A program made the position numbers and the translations under genes. From Agelaius tricolor (taxonomy: Eukaryota; Chordata; Aves; Passeriformes; Icteridae), in contig JALJCS010000001.1 of NCBI GenBank assembly GCA_023055355.1, positions 69,977,381-70,041,380 of the forward strand: a stretch of DNA of 64,000 bases. The letters run 5' to 3'. Every line of letters begins with the position of its first letter. The stretch's first letter is position 1. Positions 24,579 to 34,900 of this stretch are shown here, piece after piece. The notes beneath the pieces were generated by a model. The model ran no database searches. It was not told the origin of the DNA and worked only from the letters and a program-made list of their open reading frames with translations.

Positions 24579-27500
24579 GCAGGATGCACCAGCCTGGGAG
24601 CTGCTTTCTGTGAGCTTTCAAGGGAGGAGCTCGCTCGAGGAGGATCAGGGTATGGGGAGACTGTCACAACACAGACTGTCCCCCAAACAAGCAAACCCAG
24701 CAAGCATTAAGGTGAGATCCAGATGGGCTCATCCTCCATGCCAGGTTGAATCTCACCTGCTTGGTCACTCCTTCCAAGTCACACATCTCATCATAAGGCA
24801 GTAAGAAGGAGAAAACATTTTTGTTTGTTTCCCTTTGTCCTTTATTCTTCTTAATAATGACTGCTACAACAGCTAGCTGAAATGCTGAGGAGCAGCTGCA
24901 ATATCAGAAATTATTTTTACCTCATTATAGAAAATTATCCTTTTTAAAGGGAGAGAGGCAGAATGGAGATTAGAGGTTCTAGTGCTTCGTTGGGGTTACT
25001 TAGTACCTGTGGATCATTACATTGATAAAAATATGCACAGACTCACTTTTCAGGTTCAAAAGTGTTTTGTCCTTTTGTTTGCTTAGCTAAATAAAGAGGG
25101 TTTGTTTGACCTGTGATTTTGAATCCAGCTGGCTTTTTAATATACAGTGACTCATACAAAGCAGCCTGCAGAGTCAGTCTCTTTTTCACTGTTTTACTGT
25201 GGATTTAGACAGAAGCCCCACAGAAAATCAAGCAGTGTGTGGGGCTTTCAGCCCCTACGGGCTCCCAACCAGGTCTTCCTCACCAGAGCTGTGCTCTTCA
25301 TTCTGTAATTGCTCCTGCTGAAACAAGGGAGCTCCTCACAGTGAGAGGCACTTCAAGCAAGCCAAATAATTGGGATTTGGTTTTGCAAGGCATTGCAAGT
25401 CCAGTATGATTTTCAAGGCTGGCAATGAGCCATTAGTTTCTAATGAAGATAGGAGCTGAGGCCCATCTCAAAATGGTAACTTTTTTGTAATGAGATACTG
25501 CCATTATTTTGGCTGAAGTGCAATAGAACATCACTGATTTCAGTGGGAACAGGCTGGGAGCTCTTTAGACCATGTCTGTCATTATTGTACCTAGGTCAGA
25601 ATAAGGCAAAACTTTTTTAAGAGTGGTGAAGAAGGAAATATCATTTCCATTTCCAGAACAGACTACAAAGAAGACACCATAACCAAACATTGGGTCTCTT
25701 GCTTGCACCTTACTCAGTGTGTGTTTTCTCTCCTTGTAGACTGCACCATCGATATGAGAACATAAAAAGCTTTGAGCCCATGGGCCTGTAGGGACAAGGA
25801 AATAGTAATTGCAATTGCCATGGCAGTCCTGGTCTCTATGCAGGCAAAGTTGCCCATGGACTTTGGAAATAGCAGATCAGACACAGTCCTCCTTGAGCAG
25901 ACATGTGGGTGTCCCCTGGGCTGGCTTCCATTGGGGATATGGGGGAGTCACAGCCCTGCCCTGCCCAGTGACTGGAAATGGGGCTCCAGGAGTTTTTGTC
26001 TCCCCAAATAATTTCATTATCAAGGTCAAAGGGCCAGCATCTGATAACAGGGGGAGTTTGTGGGTCCAGATACTGCAAATGTAACACCATTTTCTCAAAT
26101 AAATGTCTGCTGTTTCAAGAAAAGGCTCAGAAAGGAAAATACAGGTGTCATGCTATACAAAACTCCTGGACTTCCTCCATCATCTGAAATGGGATGTTGT
26201 TTGGGGACAGAAGAGATTAGGTAGCCTCCTTTATGTTATTCCACTCAGGTGTTCCTGCAGATGTGGATTCACTTGGAAAATTAAAGCTGTATTTTACTGC
26301 AAGTGGGTTGATATCAACTCCACTGTCAGGGCTAACCAAAATGTATCAAAATACTCTCTCTTCTTTTACCTTAGTTTTTCCTAGAAATTATGAGTCAGCA
26401 TATCTTTCTGAATGTGGCATCTAGAAAAAACTCTTGCATCTGTAATATCTCAGGAAAATGAATGTCTAAGATCACTGTAATCTGAACTTTCTTCCTGGAA
26501 AAGAAGAATGCTTGGGAAAACACTTTGAAAGTGTCACCTTTTTAACAGGAGGGATTCAGCTTTATTTTTTAGACACAGTGAATCATTGGGGAAAGTGGTA
26601 ACTGAAAATGTGATCATATAACAGAAAAAAAAGGAAGAAAGTCTCATTTAAAGCAACATGAACAAAAATTTGAAGAGTAACTCACCTAAGTCACTTACAC
26701 TCCTCGATTAACTGGTTTATTACTCAAGTAGGATTCTATTCAGTTAAGTTCTTTATCTAATTTTTATACAGAATGTCACTGTGCAATGAATTCATGGTGA
26801 AAATCCCCCCATGCCAGACAGGGTTAAAGGAGGGAGGTTGCATTAGAGGTGACCTGTGGCAGATTCTGCCCCCCTAAGGACTAAAAGTAAGGATAAGAAG
26901 TTTCTCCTAGTTTTAGAGCCAATGCTGGTCTGCAGAGCCTGTACAAGGCTCCCAGAAGCCTGCTGAGGTCCTACACAACATCTCACACCGGGGTGCAGGG
27001 TCAGTGCCAGGGTGTGAGGATCTGCACTCAGCAACCCTCTCCCGTGGTTTTGTTTCAGTCAACACAGGAATGACAAAGATTTATGAGGCTAAAGTGTAGC
27101 AGGTGGCACATTTTCTAGTTTTAACAGAAAGCTTTGCCACATTTCACCTGTCTGAGACACTCACTGCTCTTTTCCCCCAGCAGTTCCTGTTGTGGGTGTT
27201 GCAGCACCTTTGGCTGGGTCTCTGCAGGGTGAGGTCAGAGCACAGGGAGAATGCTCCAGCCAGCAGTTTGGTCCCTGGCTTTGCAAGGGGAAGGGAGCTT
27301 GAGCACTCTGTGTGCCCCCCAGCCACAGGCCTCTTTTATTTGCTGGCTTAGACATAGCATATGAAATGTGGCCTTAAAAAGGGGTAAAAACATCTTTTTT
27401 ACCAGCAACTTGAGAGGTCTTAATTTGAGCAGTGTTTTGACCTATAATAAAATCTAGTTTGAATTATATTTGTAACACCTCTGCAACAGTTCCCTGAAGA

Positions 27501-28464
27501 ACTGCATGCCTGAAGGTAGTCATCAATTACAATGTCAGATTTGTGATTATTAGAATTGATAAAAATAGTGGAACTAGCAGCCTGGAATACCAATTTTTCT
27601 TTTAAATGAAATATCTTGGTGTTATCAGTGAAATGATGCTGGGTTTCATAATAGTTGTACATAATACAGCATTACTGATTCACAGCCTCTCTGAGGCTTG
27701 TCGGATCCTCGTGGACCCAAGTACTCCAGCAGGCAGAAGTTTGATCCATTGCCAGTCATAAACTGGGAAAAGCACTGGTCCAAACTTCATATATGGTACC
27801 ATGCATATAAAAGGAATCTGTTTCAGCCCTTAAATACAAACAGAAACATAGTGATAAACTATAACATAACCGAGATGTAAGTGTAGCATAATTATAAGTA
27901 AATGAACAGCAACACAGCTCCTGAAATCTGCTGCACATGCTGTTGTTCTGAATAAATCAGTCACTGCTGGATTTGAACCTGAGTGAAGGAGTGTTCCAAA
28001 CTCTGAACATCATTGACCTCTGATGGACTCTCTGAAGCCACTAAGCCATGGGATTGTCACAAGACTGTATACTGCTCTGAGACAGGCAGACAGCAAAGAT
28101 GCACTTAAATGATTTTTCTACAGCATGCACTCCAAGACCAAGGAGGCAGAGAAACAATTCAGATTCCCCTCAGAACTGTGGATGATAAAGAAAGTCCACA
28201 TATTGTGGCATTTTACAGGCTTTTAAGAAATACTGTGCCTTTTTTTCCCTTTTCCTTTTTTCCCTTTTGGCATTAGACTAAATTAGGAAAAAAGAGCCCA
28301 GCTTAGAGAATGCTTTTCCCCACGGTCTAATAATTTTTAAATGGGTCATTATTGTAAAGGGCTAATTTATAACTTGAAAATTAAAGCTACTGGGAACCTG
28401 GTAAATAACTGTAACAAGCAGCCTATTTGACTAGGATATTTGTTTCCTTGGTTGTGGGAAGTAG

Positions 28465-28482
28465 AAAAAAAAAAAAAAAAGA
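28465..28482 (+). repeat. poly(A) run
   Basis: An uninterrupted run of about 17 adenines in intergenic DNA, with no retrotransposon body recognised directly upstream. Confidence 0.85.
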
Positions 28483-28716
28483 GTTTGTGCTCTTTGTTAC
28501 TCTTTGCCAGACTAAAGAAGAGAACAAACAAACAAGCAGGAAGGTGACTTTCTTAGTCCAGTATTTCATCTCCATAGTGAATGATGATCTCTTTAGGCAG
28601 AATTACATGGGGAGCCTTCAAAAGTAAACAAAGGGACTTTACTCAACTGGCAAATTTGCCTCTCTCTTCTTTCGAAATGCATCTAAACACACAGGTTATA
28701 TTATATTTTAAATATT

Positions 28717-28722
28717 TTTATT
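28717..28722 (-). terminator. GPR6: candidate GPR6 poly(A) signal
   Basis: AATAAA on the minus strand about 460 bases beyond the GPR6 stop, in an AT-rich stretch. It is the nearest canonical signal I found, so the 3'UTR would be about 0.5 kb. It is inferred and not confirmed by transcript evidence. Confidence 0.45.
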
Positions 28723-29179
28723 TGTATACAAAATGTTATAATTTATCAATGTTGTGCAGCAAAGTCTAGATAGACACACATATCACATACATACATCCCC
28801 ACCCCCTTCCCTCCCCCAGCACACACACTTAGAAATACGACACGACAACTTTCTTTCCCTCTGCCCTTCAGAAAGGCAACACTGTTTTGGCAGGTCAGCA
28901 GCTAGAAATAAGGTGCTATAATCAAGCAGTACCGGAATGTCTTCACTTTACAAATGTGATGTGCAAATCTATATACAACCACATTGTTGGTTTTGTTTTT
29001 TTTCAGGGAACCCAAAACTCCATACCCCGAACAACTCTCCGAGATACAAACATGTATAAAGTGCTAATACTTAAGCATGTTTCCAATGACTTCACGATGT
29101 AGTTTGAAGTTTAGAACAGGCACTGTAGTAGTTCACTGGGTAGATTGTCACTGGGTGCAGCTTGACAGAGAAAAGTCAC

Positions 29180-30166
29180 TCAGACATCGCTGGGGGACCG
29201 GGAGCGAAAGGACACTTTAGCCTGAAAGCAACCACAGAAGAGCACCCACATGGACCTCTGGATTTCCTGGTTTCTGTAGGCATAAATGATGGGGTTGATC
29301 ATGGAGTTGTAGGTGGCAGGCAGGAGCGTGGCGTACGTGTACACAGAGGGGTAGTCAGGATCCCCCACCACACAGTAGATGGCAAAAGGCAGCCAGCTGG
29401 CTCCGAAAGTCCCAAGGATGATAGCCAGGGTAGAGACTCCTTTTTTGGTGGTGACATAGTGCGAGGCAGTCAGAAAGTGCTGCTGGAGAGCTATCTGGTG
29501 GGCATGCCTGCAGACGATCTTGCAGATCTCGATGTAGAGATGGAGCATGATGAGGAAAATGAGAAAGAAGGAGGCAGACAGCAGCGTCACGTTACTCTTG
29601 GTCAAGGGTCTGACGACGCTGCAGGAGGTGCGGTCGTGGAGGCAGTTCCAGCCCAGGACGGGCAGCAGCCCCAGGCAGAGGGAGACCCCCCAGGCACCGG
29701 CCAGCATGGTGTGGATGCAGAGCACCGTCCTCTCCGAGTAGTAGGTGAGGGCATTGTAGAGGGAGAGGTAGCGATCGACCGTGATGGCCAGCAAGCTACT
29801 CACGGAGGCGGCGAAGGAGGCGACGAGGAAGCCCACCGTCAGCAGGCTGACCGTCTCCGAGGGAATCACGTACTGGAAAACGAAGTTGAGGATGAGGCCG
29901 AGGCCGGCCAGCAGGTCAGCCGTGGCCAGGCTGCCCACCAGCACGAACATGGGGGTGCGCAGGGCGGGCGAGTAGCAGATGATGGCAACCACCAGGGCGT
30001 TCTCGCAGGCGATGGCGGTGCCGGACACGCAGAGCATCACATCCCAGGGGTTGAGGGCGGCGGGCGCGGGGGGCCGCGACGAGAGCTCCAGCGAGGAGTT
30101 GCCGCCGCCGGCCGGCAGCCGCGGGGCCGCCGCTCCGCTCTCGTTCAGGGCTGCCGCCGCCTCCAT
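29180..30166 (-). CDS. GPR6: GPR6, constitutively active Gs-coupled orphan receptor
   Basis: An intact single-exon class A GPCR of 328 residues. The start at 30,166 was chosen because its context (GCGGCC before ATG, G after) is strong and its product MEAAAALNES aligns with the recalled mammalian start. An upstream in-frame ATG at 30,286 would add 40 low-complexity residues. Visible features are N-glycosylation sites at N8 and N23, TM1 with ENALVV (N56), TM2 aspartate D84, DRY at 131-133, W159 in TM4, GWNC in loop 2 with C175/C182, SWLP at about W258 in TM6, and NPIIY at 291-295. A CGC pair that may be palmitoylated is followed by the terminal SPSDV, which fits a class I PDZ ligand. PSETVSLLTVGFLVASF and LYNALTYYS point to GPR6 over GPR12 and GPR3. 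The family raises cAMP without added ligand; GPR6 is known in striatal indirect-pathway neurons. Proposed lipid ligands remain disputed. Confidence 0.94.
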   Translation of the reverse strand: MEAAAALNESGAAAPRLPAGGGNSSLELSSRPPAPAALNPWDVMLCVSGTAIACENALVVAIICYSPALRTPMFVLVGSLATADLLAGLGLILNFVFQYVIPSETVSLLTVGFLVASFAASVSSLLAITVDRYLSLYNALTYYSERTVLCIHTMLAGAWGVSLCLGLLPVLGWNCLHDRTSCSVVRPLTKSNVTLLSASFFLIFLIMLHLYIEICKIVCRHAHQIALQQHFLTASHYVTTKKGVSTLAIILGTFGASWLPFAIYCVVGDPDYPSVYTYATLLPATYNSMINPIIYAYRNQEIQRSMWVLFCGCFQAKVSFRSRSPSDV

Positions 30167-30650
30167 GGCCGCCGGGGCGGCCGGGGCTGTGCGGAGACCG
30201 CGGCGGTGCGGCGGTGGGGCGAGGGCAGCCGGGGCGGCGGAGGGGTGGCGGCGGGGCGGCGGGGCGCGCATGCCGGGCGGCGGCACCGCGCCCGCCCTGT
30301 CTGTGGTGCTGAAGGCGCAGAAGTTTCCCGCCGGCCCGGCCGCCCCCTCGCCCCGCCCCGCGCCACGTCAGGGGCGGGCCTGGCCCGGCAGGGGCAGCCC
30401 GGGCCTGGGGGCGGCAGTGAGGCCGTGGTGCCCAGGCAGCGGGGACAGCACCGGCACGCTCTGCCCGCCCGGCTCCGGGGCAGGGAGCACCGGGAGGGAG
30501 AAGTGGGCACACACACACGGAGCCGGTTCTCCGCTGCTCTTCCCCCCGCTCCGCAGCCGGTTCCCCCGCGGTGGGTGCCGCCCGTGCTGCTCTTGCTGTG
30601 AGGGCTGCGAGCCCAGCGGGAGCTCCGTGCTCCGGCGGATGGAAGTGTGC
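29900..30650 (-). promoter_or_regulatory. GPR6: CpG island over GPR6 5' end
   Basis: Extremely GC- and CpG-rich sequence covering the N-terminal codons, 5'UTR and proximal promoter of GPR6. It contains several GGGCGG-type Sp1 sites (for example near 30,352-30,380) and a CACGTCA half cAMP-response element near 30,363. No TATA box stands out, as is usual for CpG-island promoters. The transcription start cannot be placed from sequence alone. The island creates long spurious frames on both strands. Confidence 0.75.
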
Positions 30651-30717
30651 CCGAGTAGCGCTCGAAACAGCTGGGAAAAGCCCGTTCCACGGCTGCGCTC
30701 TCTGAATAGAGAGCTCT

Positions 30718-30752
30718 CTGCGCTCTCTGCTCTCTCTGCTCTGGGGCTGACA
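30718..30752. repeat. CT-rich low-complexity tract upstream of GPR6
   Basis: Imperfect repeats of a gctctct-type unit just upstream of the GPR6 CpG island, which could serve as a GAGA-factor-like or nucleosome-poor element. The function is speculative. Confidence 0.6.
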
Positions 30753-30939
30753 GTCTGTTCGCCGCCGAAAGCATCCGCGCTGTTTTCTGAGGTCCCCAAA
30801 ATGATAAGGTCAAACCATAGAAGACTCAATCCCACGGGCATAACCGATATCAGCTCTCCTTGTCTCACCCTCTATGTGTCACAACCAAGCAGCAGCCAGC
30901 ACGTTCCTTCCCTCTCTAAAGCATGAATAGATGAAGCAG

Positions 30940-31245
30940 AATCACAGAATCACCAGGGCTGGAGGGGATCTCTGGAGAACAGGCAGTGCAACCCCCCTGC
31001 CAAGGCAGGCTCAGTACAGAGGCTGTGACACAGGAACGTGTCCACATGTTCCACAGGAACGTGTTTTGAATGTCTCCAGAGAGGGACACTCCACAGCCTC
31101 CCCGGGCAGCCTGTTTCAGTGGTCTGCCACCCTCCATGTAAAGAAGTTCGTCCTCATCCTGCTACTGGGCACCACCAAAAAGAGCCTGGCACCATCCTCA
31201 TGACACCTTCCTTTAAAATATTTATATACATTGATATAGTCAGAG
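30940..31245 (-). mobile_element. CR1 LINE 3' end
   Basis: The plus-strand text begins gaatcacagaatcaccaggg and continues to aacccccctgccaaggcagg. This is the reverse complement of the canonical avian CR1 3' end. Further on are the segments matching the end of the reverse-transcriptase frame (cctccccgggcagcctgttt, then gtaaagaagttcgtcctcat). The copy is 5'-truncated and sits about 0.8 kb upstream of the GPR6 start. Confidence 0.9.
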
Positions 31246-31714
31246 GATAACGTTCTTGTGCCCATTGCTGACAAAACCAGTATCAAACAAATGTGGGCAG
31301 TGGGTAGCTTCCCTCTGCAGCAACACAGCTTTCCTAGGGGACAAGCCAAAAGGTGTCCCCACCTCAGTCTGGGACACTGAGTTCGTTCTGTGACTGACAA
31401 TCAAAAGAATGTGGAAATAAAATAACCTCTCAGTTATGAGAACAGCATGTAAACCATCTAGATACAATTTTGAAAAATACATTAGAAGAAAATGTGTTTA
31501 CTGTCTTGAATAGTCCAAACAAAGGAAGCATGCAGGCTGTGCCACAGTAAAAGGTGGGCACATTCAAAAAGAATTAGTGTCAGCACTCATTACATCCACT
31601 CCTGTCAATATCCTCCCACAGGCTAAACACTATCATCTAGACAAGCTGTGGACACTCTGTACCTCTGTAAACAACTGAAGCCATTGCTCCCCAGGAATTC
31701 TGAAACACAGATCT
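31246..31714. other. short unique spacer between two CR1 copies
   Basis: AT-rich sequence with no gene or repeat that I recognise. Confidence 0.6.
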
Positions 31715-31990
31715 CAGAAAAGCTTAATTTGGAAGGGACCAGTGGACAGAGGTCAGGGCTGGGGCATCTCTCCTGTCCCACCACCTGCTCAGAGCAGGGA
31801 AAGCATCAACTGTGCAAAGTATTTCTTCAGGGTCTCATTCAGTCAAGCCTGATTATCCCCAAGTAAGAAGACTGTACAGCCTCTCTGGGCAACCTGCAGC
31901 TCTGCTTCACCCTCAGCTGTAAAAATTTTTCCTTTTTATTTAGCAATTGCCTTCACTACAACTTGTCTTCATGATCCCTGTGGGGTGTCC
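31715..31990 (-). mobile_element. diverged CR1 LINE fragment
   Basis: Contains tttggaagggacc near its left end, then ctgctcagagcagggaaagc, and cagcctctctgggcaacctg at about 31,877, in the spacing expected of a minus-strand CR1 3' end. It is older and more diverged than the copy at 30,940. Its subfamily probably differs, because the two do not align well outside the shared motifs. Confidence 0.7.
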
Positions 31991-34900
31991 TGACATCTTT
32001 TTCTGTGTTTTCCCTTACCTATCCAGGCATTCCAACAGCATTAGTAACTGCAATAAAACCAGTTTCAAGTGGAGTTAAGAAGGGTTTGCAAGTCTCCTCA
32101 ACTCAAACACTCGGTCAAGTACCCCTGCTATAGTTTAGAACTTAGCAGTTACCCTATACCCTCTGCCAGCTGCAGAACAGGTATGGCCAATGTAAACTTG
32201 GATTAAGATTAATATTGAAATCACAAGAATCCCGGTGTGGAAAGAGCTGCTACAGAGCAAGGCAACAGAAGGCAAGGTAAAATATGAGGTAAAGTAAAAT
32301 TCTGTATTTGCCCAGAGGAAATCCTCCAGTCTACCTCTCAAACAGAGGTGGTTAATTTCAACATTAATTAAAATGACTGCGACAGAATAAATTATTCCAA
32401 ACATCTTTCAAAATTGATTAAAAATGCTGCCATTCAAACTTAGCAAGTCAGGTTTGCAAACACGAACCAGCTGGGGTCCACTATGAAGCTGTAAAATCTA
32501 CAGTAGTTTTATGGCATCTATAAAGCAGAAAGAGAAATGTAATTTTTCTGGTTTTCAGTAATGAGATGTGGTGTGGAAAGTCTTGGTTTGGGGCCAATTT
32601 GTCACATCTTTGACCAACCTGTTACGGCTGGGAAACAAGTATGTGGCAGGTCTTGGCTACAATAGCATGTATATCATAGGGCAGTGTATTTTTTTATATA
32701 TATTATGGATTTTTAACAGTTTTCCTTAACTGAAAACATTAAGAGCCCATGCTGCCAAGGCAGAAGTAATTCCATGTGTGGTGGAACCTTGTGAGAGTGT
32801 TAGGATCTCAGAGTGAGATGGAGGAAGAGTTTTTAGCCTGAGAGCGGGCTAGTCTCACACCCTGTGCCTGTGGTCATGTATTTCACTCTGAGAAAGAATT
32901 GCTCAACCACTGTAGTGTGTCACTGAACAGGAGATGCACATGTCCAGCTTGTCCTTCCTCCTTGTGTAACGTTTTTTCTGAGTTCTTTCAGCTCTTTAGT
33001 TCCCTCATTTCCCTGGAATTTTACCCTTTCAGGAGAAGGATGCTCTTACAGTCCTCGTCAGGTTCTTACAGAGCTGAGTGAGCAGTGCTGTGCATCTTCC
33101 TCATCTCCCTCACGTTGCCAAGTATCAATTGGCAGGGTTAGGGACCAATTCCACACTTATTAAAATGGTTACACCTCCTTGGGAGCTGTTTGTATTTCCA
33201 GAGCTGTCATTAAAGGCCTTTTATCTTCTTAGTAGAGATTCTTGCATCAGTCATTCCAACAAAAGGTGAGCCATCTGGATTGCTATTAATTTTAACTGGT
33301 TGCAGTAAAAAAGAGGATTCAAAGAGTAGATACAAAACTGGTGCCTAAAAGCCACCACATTTCCCCCAGCACCATAAGGAGCAGCAGAGAGAAAAGTCTG
33401 GTCAGAACTTTTGCATTGTCATCAAGATGTTTTCATCTTGCCCTCCTAGCTGAGGCTGGATCTGCAGATCTCACAGGAGAATATAAATATAAGAAGCTAT
33501 GTTCCAGCAGTGCATACCTAAGCATCGTGTATGATATAACTCAGTAATTATCTTAGTGTGCTTCTGAAAATTAAGCAGCAACAAAATAAAAAAGTTGCTG
33601 AAACAAATGTTTTAAAAACCTCTCTGCTTGAATTCTCCATCTGCTCTGAGAGCTGAGCAGTATTGTTGTGTAATTTTAATATGTGATAACTTAATTTCAG
33701 TTAACTATGGATTATTTTGCTAGCTGGTATTTTTAATGATTAATAAGTAGGCTGAGTAAATGTTAAGTATTATTAAATGTGCTTTACATAGCAAGAGTTG
33801 GAACCAACAAAAAAATTCTCTTCAAAATTTATCTTTCCAATAACACGCTGAAAATATTGAAGAGACATTTTTCTTCTAGCAAACATAAAGAAGTCTTAAA
33901 ATAAAGGCGGGAGGAGGGGGAGAGAGGGGGGATAACACAGATGGTGAGCTAACCAGCACTGGCATTTCAGAGATGTCTATGCAGCTGGTGTGAAAAGATG
34001 TTTTAAGCCCTTAGCAATCCATTTAGGCACTTCATGTTTGTCATTTTCCTGACTTGGTGAACTCAGCTGAGTCACCTGGTGACACCAATTTCTAGGTTCT
34101 TACTAATGATACCCTCTGCTTGATCCTTCATATTTGGGCAGGTGTCCACCTGCAAACACGCCACATTGCAAAACCCACTGGTGACATAAACCTCAGGGGG
34201 GTTCAAACACCATTTAGAATTTCAATCTCATCCTCCACAGTCCCATTTCTCCACCACACATCGTGTCTCCCAAATGGACCTTGACTGTGCTTCCTGATGG
34301 AGCACTCGTGGTGCTACCACTCCTTTATGAAAGGTTTCCAGCTGCGTGGCTGCTGTGCCCCTCATAAAAACACATTCCAGAAAACAGCCTGCATGTCTGT
34401 AAAATCTGTTTCACTTGCAGAAAAGGCTACATGAGTCTGCATAAATGCAAGCAAACTACTATCACATTTTTTCTAGCACATACTTGGGTTGAAAATCCTG
34501 GTTTACATTTAAAAGGTTGTGTTTCTCCAATGGATTTTATGGGTGCTTTTGAAAATAATACTCTGTCTTATGGGGTCTCTGAATCACCTAGCAGAAAGTA
34601 CAGGGTCAAACTTCACATAAGTAGGTGAAAATCTGCTTTCAATAATGCAACAAATACCAGTCATCAGGAATGGATTCAGGCTGAACCTTAGGTTGAAATT
34701 TTGGTTTTGAGGTAGAATTCCCACCCAACCTCCCCTGACCCTGCACCACTCACAGTTTCAGCAGCTGCTGGTTGTGCCCTTGGCTGACAGTGGCAAGGTT
34801 CCAGACTTTGATTCCTCCTCCTTCTCCCACCCCACTGCAGACAGGATGAGTTTTGGATGCAGCTTTGACCTCTTAAGCTTAGTCAGACAGAGATGCCTTT

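Larger units (their letters stand above)
17919..28690. other. intergenic, microsatellite to GPR6 3' end
   Basis: No gene recognised. It contains a 108-bp inverted repeat pair (20,118-20,225 and 21,390-21,497), a 23-bp tandem duplication at 20,330, a 46-bp tandem duplication at 24,487 and a 17-base A-run near 28,465. Open frames are short and lack family signatures. Confidence 0.65.

Noticed and set aside
29162..30601. A 479-codon open frame on the plus strand across GPR6
   Set aside because: It is antisense to an intact, well-recognised receptor, lies in a CpG island where stops are rare, and has low-complexity G/R/E-rich content without any domain.
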